Shown: positions 28,260 through 34,765, counted from the first letter of the stretch. The stretch: DNA of 64,000 bases from Microvirga alba (GCF_015694465.1 NZ_JADQDO010000001.1:186001-250000); one strand, 5' to 3'. Numbers and translations: made by a program. Notes: a model not told the origin generated them from the letters alone.

Positions 28260-28463
28260 TCAGCGCCGTTGGTGGATCCGAGCGGGAGCGGGGTCGTGAG
28301 AGGGGGTCGCTACTGCGATCAGGAGCATCAGCGCCGAAAGGGAGCCGCTAATGAGCGCAAGGACTTTCGCAATCTCGACATGGGATGCGACGTTGGTGAC
28401 AGCGGCGAGTGCCGTAAGGATTGAAAATATAAAAAACGCTCTATACGCGACGGAACGGTTCAT
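28260..28463 (-). CDS. small two-helix membrane protein, stress-regulated
   Basis: Predicted inner-membrane protein of 67 aa with two hydrophobic segments (about residues 9-27 and 32-54) and a basic, proline-rich tail. I do not recognise a family. The start MNRSVAYRAFF is chosen because GGGAGA lies eight bases upstream and because an exact EcfG-type promoter ends 27 bp upstream, which excludes the longer frame starting inside or before the promoter. The divergent neighbour is another two-helix protein with its own EcfG promoter. Confidence 0.7.
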   Translation of the reverse strand: MNRSVAYRAFFIFSILTALAAVTNVASHVEIAKVLALISGSLSALMLLIAVATPSHDPAPARIHQRR

Positions 28464-28490
28464 TGACTCTGTCTCCCAACGAATTCGGGA

Positions 28491-28515
28491 AACGTACTGA
28501 AGGGTAGTCGGTTCC
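28491..28515 (-). promoter_or_regulatory. EcfG-type stress promoter (exact), small membrane protein
   Basis: Minus strand GGAAC-N16-CGTT, an exact match to the alphaproteobacterial general stress response promoter. The -10 element ends 27 bp before the ATG at 28463. Confidence 0.8.
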
Positions 28516-28581
28516 ATACCTAAGCTTATCATCTCCAATACTTCCTAATCTCCAGGACCAACAAGGTACCAAGCCCTTGAC

Positions 28582-28607
28582 GGAACCGTACAGTCGCGCT
28601 TGGCGTT
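28582..28607 (+). promoter_or_regulatory. EcfG-type stress promoter (exact), DUF1328 gene
   Basis: Plus strand GGAAC-N17-CGTT, exact match. It lies 52 bp upstream of the DUF1328 start and is divergent from the promoter at 28491-28515. Confidence 0.82.
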
Positions 28608-28659
28608 GGTTCTACATTATCGGATCGTTCCGTTCAGACGCCTTTCATGAGGTGATGTC

Positions 28660-28833
28660 ATGCTTGGTTGGGCAATCACATTTCTCGTTATCGCGCTCGT
28701 CGCGGCCGTTTTCGGCTTCGGCGGCATCGCAGGTACGGCTGTCGAGATGGCGAAGCTTATTTTCTTCGTGGCTATCGTCCTCTTCGCCATCTCCGCGGTG
28801 ATCGGCCTCCTACGGGGACGAAATCCCCTTTGA
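28660..28833 (+). CDS. DUF1328 family small membrane protein
   Basis: A 57-aa protein with two hydrophobic helices: [20 protein letters not shown], then a [12 protein letters not shown] linker and a second helix ([18 protein letters not shown]) before RGRNPL. This is the complete DUF1328 (YtjA) pattern. AGGTG precedes the ATG. An exact EcfG promoter upstream predicts induction in the general stress response; DUF1328 genes are stress-linked in several bacteria, but the molecular function is unknown. Confidence 0.9.
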   Translation: MLGWAITFLVIALVAAVFGFGGIAGTAVEMAKLIFFVAIVLFAISAVIGLLRGRNPL

Positions 28834-28884
28834 GGACGTGACAGGCAGCAAATCGATACCGCCGCCGAGTCTTGATCGAACGGT

Positions 28885-29430
28885 TCAGATAGAGTTCTGA
28901 AGCGCGGCGCGGGTCATGCTGTCGGGGCCGAGATCGTCCACATCGTCGACGTTCAGCAGGGAGGCGAGGCGGAAACGGGCGCGGTTCACGCGGCTCTTGA
29001 TCGTTCCGACGGCGCAGCCGCAGATATGCGCGGCTTCCTCATAGGAAAAGCCCGACGCGCCGACGAGCAGCAGGGCCTCTCGCTGATCGGGGGGGAGCTT
29101 CGCCAAAGCGCTGCGGAAATCCTCAAAATCCAGCCTCGATCCCTGTTCCGGCTGGACCTTGAGGCGTCCGGCATAGGAGCCGTCCGGATCTTCAACCTCA
29201 CGCCGGCGCTTGCGATACTCGGAATGGAAGAGATTACGCAGGATGGTGAAAAGCCACGCGTTCAGGTTGGTGCCCCGCTCGAACCGATGAAGATTGGAAA
29301 GGGCGCGCAGCAACGTATCCTGAACCAGATCGTCGGCCCGATCGACTTGGCCCGACAGGGAGATGGCAAAAGCGCGGAGGCTTGGAACAGCAGCAAGAAG
29401 AGCGTCTCGGAGATCCGGCTCCGGAGTCAT
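28885..29430 (-). CDS. ecfG: general stress response sigma factor EcfG
   Basis: ECF sigma factor of 181 aa (ECF15 group). Region 2 is seen in RADDLVQDTLLRALSNLHRFERGTNLNAW-type sequence with LFTILRNLFHSEYRKRRRE; region 4 in LPPDQREALLLVGASGFSYEEAAHICGCAVGTIKSRV. These wordings are characteristic of EcfG/SigT. It directs RNA polymerase to GGAAC-N16/17-CGTT promoters and is held inactive by NepR. It overlaps nepR by four bases in one operon, itself behind an exact EcfG promoter (positive autoregulation). Region 4 and its linker are complete, with a short acidic tail. Confidence 0.95.
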   Translation of the reverse strand: MTPEPDLRDALLAAVPSLRAFAISLSGQVDRADDLVQDTLLRALSNLHRFERGTNLNAWLFTILRNLFHSEYRKRRREVEDPDGSYAGRLKVQPEQGSRLDFEDFRSALAKLPPDQREALLLVGASGFSYEEAAHICGCAVGTIKSRVNRARFRLASLLNVDDVDDLGPDSMTRAALQNSI

Positions 29431-29645
29431 CGCGGCTTCTCCTGCTCTTTCTTGTCGAGTTGGTCGAGGAGATCCTTGAAGCGATCGGGGACCGGTTGCT
29501 GCATCAATTCGTCATACATGGCGCGCAATTGGTCGCCGATGCGTTTTTGACTGGTGCTGTCGAGCTTTGGCTCATCTGCGAGTTTGTTATTCAAGGATTC
29601 CTCCGGAATCACCCGAGCCAGCTTGTTCCCCTTCTCGCTTGTCAT
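29427..29645 (-). CDS. nepR: anti-sigma factor NepR
   Basis: Small anti-sigma factor of 72 aa. The conserved core KRIGDQLRAMYDELMQQPVPDRFKDLLDQL has the two amphipathic helices and the linking VPDRF motif by which NepR holds EcfG, or the sigma-like domain of PhyR. The N-terminal 35 residues are variable, as usual. AAGGGG lies eight bases before the ATG. Divergent phyR and downstream ecfG complete the partner-switch. Confidence 0.94.
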   Translation of the reverse strand: MTSEKGNKLARVIPEESLNNKLADEPKLDSTSQKRIGDQLRAMYDELMQQPVPDRFKDLLDQLDKKEQEKPR

Positions 29646-29727
29646 CTACAATCCCCTTGCTGTCCCGCTGTTCTATCTGCAGGGACGGCGAACCTTGGCA
29701 GTAACTGCACAGTGATTTTCGAGCAAT

Positions 29728-29752
29728 AACGCTCATCCTTGCCTTCGGTTCC
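29728..29752 (-). promoter_or_regulatory. EcfG-type stress promoter (exact), nepR-ecfG
   Basis: Minus strand GGAAC-N16-CGTT, 82 bp before the nepR start. It predicts feed-forward autoregulation of the nepR-ecfG operon. Confidence 0.88.
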
Positions 29753-29759
29753 AAAGAAT

Positions 29760-29784
29760 GGAACTTTCTCATCCGTGTCGAGTT
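29760..29784 (+). promoter_or_regulatory. near-consensus EcfG-type promoter, phyR
   Basis: Plus strand GGAAC-N16-AGTT: the -35 is exact and the -10 has one mismatch (A for C). It lies 51 bp before the phyR start, back to back with the nepR promoter. A weaker promoter would limit PhyR amplification. Confidence 0.5.
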
Positions 29785-29835
29785 GAATTGTCCGTATCGG
29801 TACGAACGAGTCAAAAAGCATATAAGGGGATGCGA

Positions 29836-30639
29836 ATGTCGACAGCTCAGCTTGTCGTCCAACACTTGCCGTATCTTCGTCGCTATGCCCGCGCCCTCAC
29901 GGGCAGCCAGATAGCCGGCGATGCCTACGTGGCGGCGACACTCGAAACTCTCGTCAGCGAGCCTGAGACGATCGGTCCTTCTGGTAACGTCAAGGTCGAG
30001 CTTTTCCAGGTCTTCACGCGAATTTGGAATTCCCTCTCGGTTAATGGTCGGAGCGAGCAGATCCAGCGGGACCTGCCGGCCGAAGTCCGTCTCGGACAGA
30101 TCACGCCGCTTCCGCGCCAGGCTTTTCTTCTCTCCTGCCTCGAAGGTTTCAGCGAAGATGAGGTCAGCCAGATCCTGAGCACCGACGCGGCGACCGTTCG
30201 CGACCTCGTCGATGAGGCGGGGCGCGAATTGGCCGCCGACATGGCGACCGACATCCTCATCATCGAGGACGAACCCCTCATCGCCATGGATCTCGAGGCC
30301 CTTGTCGAGGGCTTGGGCCACAACGTGACGGGTGTGGCGCGGACGAGGACGGAAGCGGTCAAATTGGCTGCGACCAAGCGTCCGGGGCTGATCCTGGCCG
30401 ACATTCAGCTCGCGGACGGCAGTTCCGGGCTTGATGCCGTGAACGATCTCTTGAAGGCCTTCGAGGTCCCGGTCATCTTCATCACCGCTTATCCCGAACG
30501 GTTCCTGACAGGCGAGCGGCCGGAGCCCGCCTTCCTGATCGCCAAACCATTCCAACCCGCCAACGTCTCAGCCGTGATCAGCCAAGCGCTGTTCTTCCAG
30601 CAAAGCGCCCGCCGCAGGGAAGTTCGCGCGAGCGCTTGA
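29836..30639 (+). CDS. phyR: general stress response regulator PhyR
   Basis: Anti-anti-sigma factor of 267 aa: an N-terminal sigma-like domain (residues 1-135, HLPYLRRYARALTGSQIAGDAYV and PLPRQAFLLSCLEGFSEDEVSQIL) fused to a C-terminal receiver domain (138-260). The receiver keeps E144/D145, the phosphoacceptor D189 in LILADIQLADG and the lysine in LIAKPF; it also has the FATGUY-type FITAYPERFL segment. Phosphorylation frees the sigma-like domain to bind NepR and release EcfG. The ATG at 29836 has AAGGGG upstream and gives the standard N-terminus; two in-frame upstream starts are less likely. No sensor kinase gene is adjacent. Confidence 0.95.
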   Translation: MSTAQLVVQHLPYLRRYARALTGSQIAGDAYVAATLETLVSEPETIGPSGNVKVELFQVFTRIWNSLSVNGRSEQIQRDLPAEVRLGQITPLPRQAFLLSCLEGFSEDEVSQILSTDAATVRDLVDEAGRELAADMATDILIIEDEPLIAMDLEALVEGLGHNVTGVARTRTEAVKLAATKRPGLILADIQLADGSSGLDAVNDLLKAFEVPVIFITAYPERFLTGERPEPAFLIAKPFQPANVSAVISQALFFQQSARRREVRASA

Positions 30640-30678
30640 TCGGGGGGCGGCATCGAAAACAGGGTGCGACAAGTAATC

Positions 30679-30708
30679 GCCCGGCGTCAGAGCCGGGCTT
30701 TTTCTTTT
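30679..30708 (+). terminator. intrinsic terminator of phyR
   Basis: GCCCGGC / GCCGGGC stem (30679-30685, 30692-30698) followed by TTTTTCTTTT, 40 bp after the phyR stop. Confidence 0.85.
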
Positions 30709-30743
30709 AATGCCAAGCTTAAATATGCAAAACATGGATAGGG

Positions 30744-30778
30744 ATAAATAAAAAAGACGGGCCAATGGGGCCCGTCTT
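30744..30778 (-). terminator. minus-strand terminator of sRNA candidate
   Basis: A 10-bp perfect stem (30754-30763 with 30769-30778, five-base loop) is followed on the minus strand by TTTTTTATTT. No minus-strand protein gene ends here, which is the reason for suspecting a small RNA. Confidence 0.8.
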
Positions 30779-30832
30779 AAGGTGCCGGCCAATGCACAAG
30801 GGGAATGCGGGGAGGACCAGGAGGCCGGTATT
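30744..30832 (-). ncRNA. candidate GsrN-like stress-induced small RNA
   Basis: No protein-coding gene is credible here on the minus strand, yet an exact EcfG promoter (30838-30863) points into it and a strong minus-strand terminator closes it at about 30744. The predicted transcript is about 85-90 nt. Its 5' part can form a hairpin with a CCGGCC / GGCCGG stem (30823-30828 with 30785-30790) that presents a long C-rich loop containing TCCTCCCC and TTCCCC, complementary to Shine-Dalgarno sequences. The 3' part is the terminator. This is the architecture of GsrN of Caulobacter, a SigT-dependent sRNA with a C-rich target loop. Homology is inferred from architecture and locus, not from an alignment. 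Ends are approximate. Confidence 0.6.
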
Positions 30833-30837
30833 CCATG

Positions 30838-30863
30838 AACGCGGATATGAGAACAAAGGTTCC
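30838..30863 (-). promoter_or_regulatory. EcfG-type stress promoter (exact), sRNA candidate
   Basis: Minus strand GGAAC-N17-CGTT, exact match. It is divergent from the plus-strand EcfG promoter at 30912-30936, and the nearest downstream element is the terminator at 30744-30778. Confidence 0.78.
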
Positions 30864-30911
30864 CCTTATTTCGTTACGGAACTACCGGTTCTTTGCAGGC
30901 GCGCCGCCTCA

Positions 30912-30936
30912 GGAACATCATGGATACGGTCGCGTT
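30912..30936 (+). promoter_or_regulatory. EcfG-type stress promoter (exact), gene at 30977
   Basis: Plus strand GGAAC-N16-CGTT, exact match, 40 bp before the ATG at 30977. Confidence 0.8.
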
Positions 30937-30976
30937 GTTTTTCCAAACAGTAAAGGTGGAAAGACAGGAGGCGCGA

Positions 30977-31510
30977 ATGGCGCGTGCACCCATTCTATTG
31001 ATTGGACTGGCCGGCGCCGCCTTCCTGGCAGGCGGTTTGGTTCCGGGTGATTTGACGATCGAGACACCGGCGCAAGCCCGAGGGGCGACACAGCGGGCTG
31101 CCGAACCTCAATCCGGTGACATTGTCAAGAGTAACCGCATTTCCGGGCCAAGTCCCGCACGAGATCGCACGAGTGTTTCGACCGTCGAGCTCGTTGGGCT
31201 GTCCAAGGTCACCGTGATCCTGCGTGATGAGACCGGCACGATCCTATATTCCTCGGATCCTCGGACGGGCACCACGGTCCTCGCCAAAGATACCGAGCTT
31301 CCGGTCATCACCCTTAAAGAAGAAATGCGTGGCCCCCCGGTGCAGCTTCCCGTCACCCGGCGCGAGGGAAGTGACACGCCGAGCCAGGGGCCGGTCAACA
31401 AGCCGCGTTATCCGGTCGGATGCGTCACCGATGTCAGCTCTCTTGTTCGCGCCAGTGCGGACAGGGCGCCGAGCTTGTGTCTTGCCTATCTCGATCAGTC
31501 GCTCCTGTGA
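30977..31510 (+). CDS. secreted protein of unknown function, stress-regulated
   Basis: Protein of 177 aa that I do not recognise. The N-terminus MARAPILLIGLAGAAFLAGG is a hydrophobic signal, with a possible cleavage after TPAQA. The mature part has a beta-rich stretch (VELVGLSKVTVILRDETGTILYSSDP) and ends with two cysteines (GCVTDVSSL and SLCLAYLD) that could form a disulfide. The start is set by CAGGAGG five bases upstream; the longer frame would begin inside the promoter. An exact EcfG promoter lies upstream. It precedes an exporter-type ABC gene by 47 bp on the same strand and may be co-transcribed with it. Confidence 0.8.
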   Translation: MARAPILLIGLAGAAFLAGGLVPGDLTIETPAQARGATQRAAEPQSGDIVKSNRISGPSPARDRTSVSTVELVGLSKVTVILRDETGTILYSSDPRTGTTVLAKDTELPVITLKEEMRGPPVQLPVTRREGSDTPSQGPVNKPRYPVGCVTDVSSLVRASADRAPSLCLAYLDQSLL

Positions 31511-31557
31511 TGTGGCGGTCTGTCCATGTCAGGCTCGTGGAGGCGGAGAAAGAGTAG

Positions 31558-33405
31558 GTGAACGATACAGGCGCGCCATTCGAACGCCGTCGGCTTTTCG
31601 CCCGGTTCTGGCGTACGGCCTCCGGATTTTGGACGGGGCAATCGAAACGCGAGGCCTGGTTTCTCACGCTTACCCTGCTGGCGATCATCCTCGGCCAGCT
31701 TTTCATCCAGTATCGCCTGAATATCTGGAACCGCGACATTTTCGACGCTCTCGAGAAGCGTGATTTGGCGCTTGTGGCCTGGGTTTCCCTTCTCTTCGCG
31801 CCGCTGGCTCTTGCATCCGTGATCTTCAACGTGGCGTCCGTTTGGGGTCGTCTAACAACGCAGCGCGCCTGGCGCGCTTGGTTGACCGATCATCAGGTCG
31901 ACACATGGCTGAAGAACGGCCGCTATTATCAGCTGAACTTCGTGAAAGGCGAGCACCAGAACCCGGAATTCAGGATCGCAGACGACACGCGCATCGCAAC
32001 GGAATCCCCCGTCGATTTTGCCTTTGGCGTCACAACAGCGGTGCTGACCGCGATGACCTTCATCAGCGTTCTCTGGGCAGTCGGCGGCACGCTCGATGTC
32101 GAGTGGAGTGGGCATCGGGTCGAGATCCCCGGCTACCTCGTCCTGGTGGCGGTGCTCTATTCGCTGGTCACCACGACGGCGATGCTGTTCATCGGCCGTC
32201 GGTTCGTCGAGGTGGCGGAGAGGAAGAACCAGGCGGAGGCAGAGTTTCGCTATGCCGCGACACGGTTGCGTGAAAACGGCGAAAGCATTGCCCTGCTCGG
32301 CGGTGAGCCTGAAGAGCGCAGCGGCCTCAGTGTCGCGCTCGGTCACGTCATCATGCAATGGCGGGCGCTGTGCGGCCAATATCTCCGCACCACGGTGGTG
32401 TCATACGGGAATTTCGTTCTCGCGCCCGTGATCCCACTCCTCCTTTGCGCGCCCAAATACCTGGCCGGCACGATGTCGCTCGGGGAAGTCATGCAGGCCT
32501 CGACCGCCTTCGTGACCGTGCAGCAATCGTTCAACTGGTTGGTGGAAAACTATCCCAATCTCGCCAACTGGACGGCCTCGGCCAACCGGGTGGCAGGTCT
32601 CCTGGTTTCGCTCGAAAGGCTGCAACTGGCCGAGCAGCCGGGCGTCGGCCATATTCTGCGATCCGAGAAGGAGGAGTTCGCGGCTCTCGAGCTGCACCGC
32701 CTATCGGTCAATCTCGACGATGGAACCGCCGTCGTCCGTGAGACCCAGGTCGAGATCAATCCGGGTGAAAAGGTCCTCGTGGTCGGAGAATCCGGCGCGG
32801 GCAAGAGCACACTGATCCGTGCGATCGCAGGACTTTGGCCCTGGGGCAATGGGGAGATCACAATCCGTCGCGGTTCGAAGCTCTTCTTCATGCCGCAGCG
32901 TCCCTACGTACCCATCGGCACGCTCAAACACGCGGTAGCCTATCCTAACCCGACCGATAGCCTTGACGACGATGAGGTCACTCAGGCGTTGACCGATGCG
33001 GGGCTTGGTCATCTCGTCGACCGGATCCACGACAGGGGCGTGCCATGGGACCGCACTCTATCGGGCGGGGAGCAACAGCGGCTGACCTTCGCGCAGCTCT
33101 TCATTCAGAAGCCGGACATCATCGTCATGGATGAGGCCACTTCCGCCCTCGATCCGGAAACACAGGCGCGTCTGCTGCGGCGGATGACGGAGCGGCTTCC
33201 GGAGGCCGCCATGATTAGCGTCGGACACCGGCCTGAACTTGAAGCCTTCCACAACCGTCGCCTCGTGCTTGCGCGCCGCAAGGACGGGGCCAGACTGGTT
33301 GCTGACGAGGCCTTGTCTCCCACCGGCTTCGCCCTGCGCCGGGCGCTCGCTCTCCTGTTCCGGCGACAGGCACCTCCCGAGGCGCCCAATGACGGTAATG
33401 TGTGA
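31558..33405 (+). CDS. ABC transporter permease/ATPase fusion, SbmA-BacA/YddA type
   Basis: Inner-membrane half-transporter of 615 aa with an N-terminal SbmA/BacA-like membrane domain (residues about 30-330, including LTTQRAWRAWLTDHQVDTWL and YYQLNFVKGEHQNPEFRIADD) and a C-terminal ATPase domain. Walker A GESGAGKSTLIR, signature LSGGEQQRLTFAQ and Walker B IIVMDEATSALD are intact. Relatives import peptides or very-long-chain fatty acid derivatives and matter for envelope stress tolerance. The start is a GTG at 31558 behind GCGGAGAAAGAG. Position after a stress-promoted gene suggests at least partial EcfG control. Confidence 0.9.
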   Translation: MNDTGAPFERRRLFARFWRTASGFWTGQSKREAWFLTLTLLAIILGQLFIQYRLNIWNRDIFDALEKRDLALVAWVSLLFAPLALASVIFNVASVWGRLTTQRAWRAWLTDHQVDTWLKNGRYYQLNFVKGEHQNPEFRIADDTRIATESPVDFAFGVTTAVLTAMTFISVLWAVGGTLDVEWSGHRVEIPGYLVLVAVLYSLVTTTAMLFIGRRFVEVAERKNQAEAEFRYAATRLRENGESIALLGGEPEERSGLSVALGHVIMQWRALCGQYLRTTVVSYGNFVLAPVIPLLLCAPKYLAGTMSLGEVMQASTAFVTVQQSFNWLVENYPNLANWTASANRVAGLLVSLERLQLAEQPGVGHILRSEKEEFAALELHRLSVNLDDGTAVVRETQVEINPGEKVLVVGESGAGKSTLIRAIAGLWPWGNGEITIRRGSKLFFMPQRPYVPIGTLKHAVAYPNPTDSLDDDEVTQALTDAGLGHLVDRIHDRGVPWDRTLSGGEQQRLTFAQLFIQKPDIIVMDEATSALDPETQARLLRRMTERLPEAAMISVGHRPELEAFHNRRLVLARRKDGARLVADEALSPTGFALRRALALLFRRQAPPEAPNDGNV

Positions 33406-33409
33406 CGCT

Positions 33410-33441
33410 AACGTCGCTCTTGCAGCGCGAGCTGCGACGTT
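33410..33441. repeat. inverted repeat after ABC transporter gene
   Basis: AACGTCGC / GCGACGTT (33410-33417 and 33434-33441) with additional pairing inside. No T-run follows, so terminator activity is doubtful. The rest of the 33442-33616 stretch shows nothing I can name and is AT-richer than its flanks. Confidence 0.4.
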
Positions 33442-33616
33442 GAATCGAGGTTAATTCTTCCGCTCGACAGATTTTACTGGAACATCTTGGCCAAAATTTC
33501 GGAACTAGGCCATATCGCCGATGATGATTGCGTAATGTGTATGTAATAACTTTGATTTTAGTCAGTTCGGCGCGCCAGCGGAAGCGTAGCACTTGAAACT
33601 CAAGCGTAAAGTATGT

Positions 33617-33641
33617 GGAACGGGCGGTTGATGGCTGCGTT
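33617..33641 (+). promoter_or_regulatory. EcfG-type stress promoter (exact), PRC-barrel gene
   Basis: Plus strand GGAAC-N16-CGTT, exact match, 61 bp before the start of the PRC-barrel protein. Confidence 0.85.
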
Positions 33642-33702
33642 AGGCAACCGCGTATATTGGCGCATCATGCGATTACATGACATTTGTGAAGGAGATTATC
33701 CG

Positions 33703-34236
33703 ATGCTGACGAAGCATATCGCAGCGTGTCTCGTCGTGACGGCTTTGGGGGCCGCGCCCGCCTTCGCACAGACCTCGACCGCGCCCTCGCCCTCCGGTTC
33801 ATCCGCCATGTCGGGCCCGTTCATGACGCAGATGGGGCCGAACCACTATCTTGCGTCCAAGCTCATCGGCACAAAAGTCATCAGTGCCAACAACGAGTCG
33901 ATTGGCGATGTCAACGACGTGATTGTGGAACGTGACGGACGGCCCGTCGCGGCGGTCATCGGCGTCGGCGGATTTCTGGGAATTGGCGAGAAATACGTGG
34001 CTATTCCCTTTAGTGCGCTTCAATTCGCTACGCGCGAGCAGGTCAACGCGATGACCAACGGCAACGTCCCATCCACCGGTTCGACCGCGACCGTTCCAGC
34101 GCCCTCGGGGCGTCTCTCTGCGCCGGAACTCATTATCCTGCGGATGACGAAGGTCGATCTTCAGGCTGCTCCGAGTTTCAACCCGGATCGCAACACCGCG
34201 CCCGGAGCGACGACAACGCCAGCTCCCAAGCCGTAA
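33703..34236 (+). CDS. secreted PRC-barrel domain protein
   Basis: Periplasmic or surface protein of 177 aa. A signal peptide (MLTKHIAACLVVTALGAAPAFA) is followed by a Ser/Pro-rich linker and a PRC-barrel domain (ASKLIGTKVISANNESIGDVNDVIV, then VAAVIGVGGFLGIGEKYVAIPFSAL). The tail is Ala/Pro/Thr-rich. GAAGGAG eight bases upstream fixes the start at 33703 rather than 90 bases earlier. An exact EcfG promoter lies upstream; PRC-barrel proteins are frequent members of the alphaproteobacterial stress regulon. Role unknown. Confidence 0.9.
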   Translation: MLTKHIAACLVVTALGAAPAFAQTSTAPSPSGSSAMSGPFMTQMGPNHYLASKLIGTKVISANNESIGDVNDVIVERDGRPVAAVIGVGGFLGIGEKYVAIPFSALQFATREQVNAMTNGNVPSTGSTATVPAPSGRLSAPELIILRMTKVDLQAAPSFNPDRNTAPGATTTPAPKP

Positions 34237-34247
34237 GGCCTGGCTGT

Positions 34248-34280
34248 TGCAGCGCGGGGACCTCCCGCGCTGCATTTTTC
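34248..34280 (+). terminator. intrinsic terminator of PRC-barrel gene
   Basis: An 11-bp perfect stem (TGCAGCGCGGG / CCCGCGCTGCA) with a five-base loop, followed by TTTTTC, 12 bp after the stop. Confidence 0.88.
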
Positions 34281-34295
34281 GCGGCGCCCGTGCCC

Positions 34296-34329
34296 AATAA
34301 AAAGGCGCGGCCGCGGGGGCGGCCACGCC
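34296..34329 (-). terminator. minus-strand terminator of second sRNA candidate
   Basis: An 11-bp stem with one G-U pair (34304-34314 with 34319-34329, loop of four) is followed on the minus strand by TTTTTATT. It is tail to tail with the PRC-barrel terminator, and no minus-strand protein gene ends here. Confidence 0.8.
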
Positions 34330-34369
34330 TCAGAGTTGCCGGCGCGAGGGGGCATTCGAACCGGTTGTC
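34296..34369 (-). ncRNA. second candidate stress-induced small RNA (GsrN-like)
   Basis: An exact minus-strand EcfG promoter (34375-34399) drives transcription into a gene-free stretch that ends after about 70 nt in a strong minus-strand terminator. The predicted RNA has a 5' segment ACCGG...GCCGGCAA enclosing a C-rich loop (GCCCCCTC), then the terminator hairpin, a layout shared with the candidate at 30744-30832. A minus-strand frame of 64 codons overlaps but is interrupted by the terminator hairpin and has no ribosome binding site. Ends are approximate (start about seven bases after the -10). An untranslated leader or antisense transcript to the PRC-barrel gene is the alternative. Confidence 0.55.
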
Positions 34370-34374
34370 AGATC

Positions 34375-34399
34375 AACGCCCCGACGGAGGGATTGTTCC
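34375..34399 (-). promoter_or_regulatory. EcfG-type stress promoter (exact), second sRNA candidate
   Basis: Minus strand GGAAC-N16-CGTT, exact match, divergent from the plus-strand EcfG promoter at 34474-34498. Confidence 0.78.
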
Positions 34400-34473
34400 G
34401 AAGGAAGAAAGCCTGCTTTGGGAATTCTCTCGCAAACCGACCTCGGGACCGCGTTGGACGCATTGCCGCACGA

Positions 34474-34498
34474 GGAACCCTGACAATCTCGACACGTT
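34474..34498 (+). promoter_or_regulatory. EcfG-type stress promoter (exact), gene at 34529
   Basis: Plus strand GGAAC-N16-CGTT, exact match. The -10 ends 30 bp before the ATG at 34529. Confidence 0.8.
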
Positions 34499-34528
34499 GC
34501 CCCTAGCAAACGTTAAGCGGAGGAAGCG

Positions 34529-34765
34529 ATGACAGCGACAAACGAGCTTGATGCCATTCTTAGCCAGGAAGAACTCCCTGATGAATTCTGCCGCTTGGCA
34601 TCGAGCGCGGCATCTCGCGACAAGCCGTCCGTCGCTTCGATGTTGAGCGGAATCGTTCCCACGAGCGAGCAGGATGAAGTGATGTGCCCGCTGCTTCTGC
34701 GTCGACATCTCATCATTCCGGCCTGGCGTCACAGTTTTGCCGCGGGAAGAGCCGATCGCATGTAG
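34529..34765 (+). CDS. small stress-regulated protein of unknown function
   Basis: A 78-aa frame I do not recognise (MTATNELDAILSQEELPDEF...). It is supported as a real gene by an exact EcfG promoter 30 bp upstream and an excellent ribosome binding site (GGAGGA, four to five bases before the ATG). The first 45 residues are acidic and possibly helical; the last 25 are basic and aromatic (LLLRRHLIIPAWRHSFAAGR) and could touch a membrane or nucleic acid. No signal peptide. It may be the first gene of a unit with the gene at 34816. Confidence 0.6.
   Translation: MTATNELDAILSQEELPDEFCRLASSAASRDKPSVASMLSGIVPTSEQDEVMCPLLLRRHLIIPAWRHSFAAGRADRM

Noticed and set aside
33478..33520. Two GGAAC pentamers upstream of the PRC-barrel gene
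   Set aside because: Neither has CGTT at 16-18 bases; the real match is at 33617-33641.
34161..34355. 64-codon minus-strand frame downstream of the EcfG promoter at 34375
   Set aside because: It has no ribosome binding site, would be cut by the strong terminator hairpin at 34296-34329, and is antisense to the PRC-barrel tail.
34340..34368. GGTTCGAATGCC on the minus strand looks like a tRNA T-loop
   Set aside because: No acceptor, D or anticodon arms can be drawn around it; it lies within the short promoter-to-terminator unit described as an sRNA.
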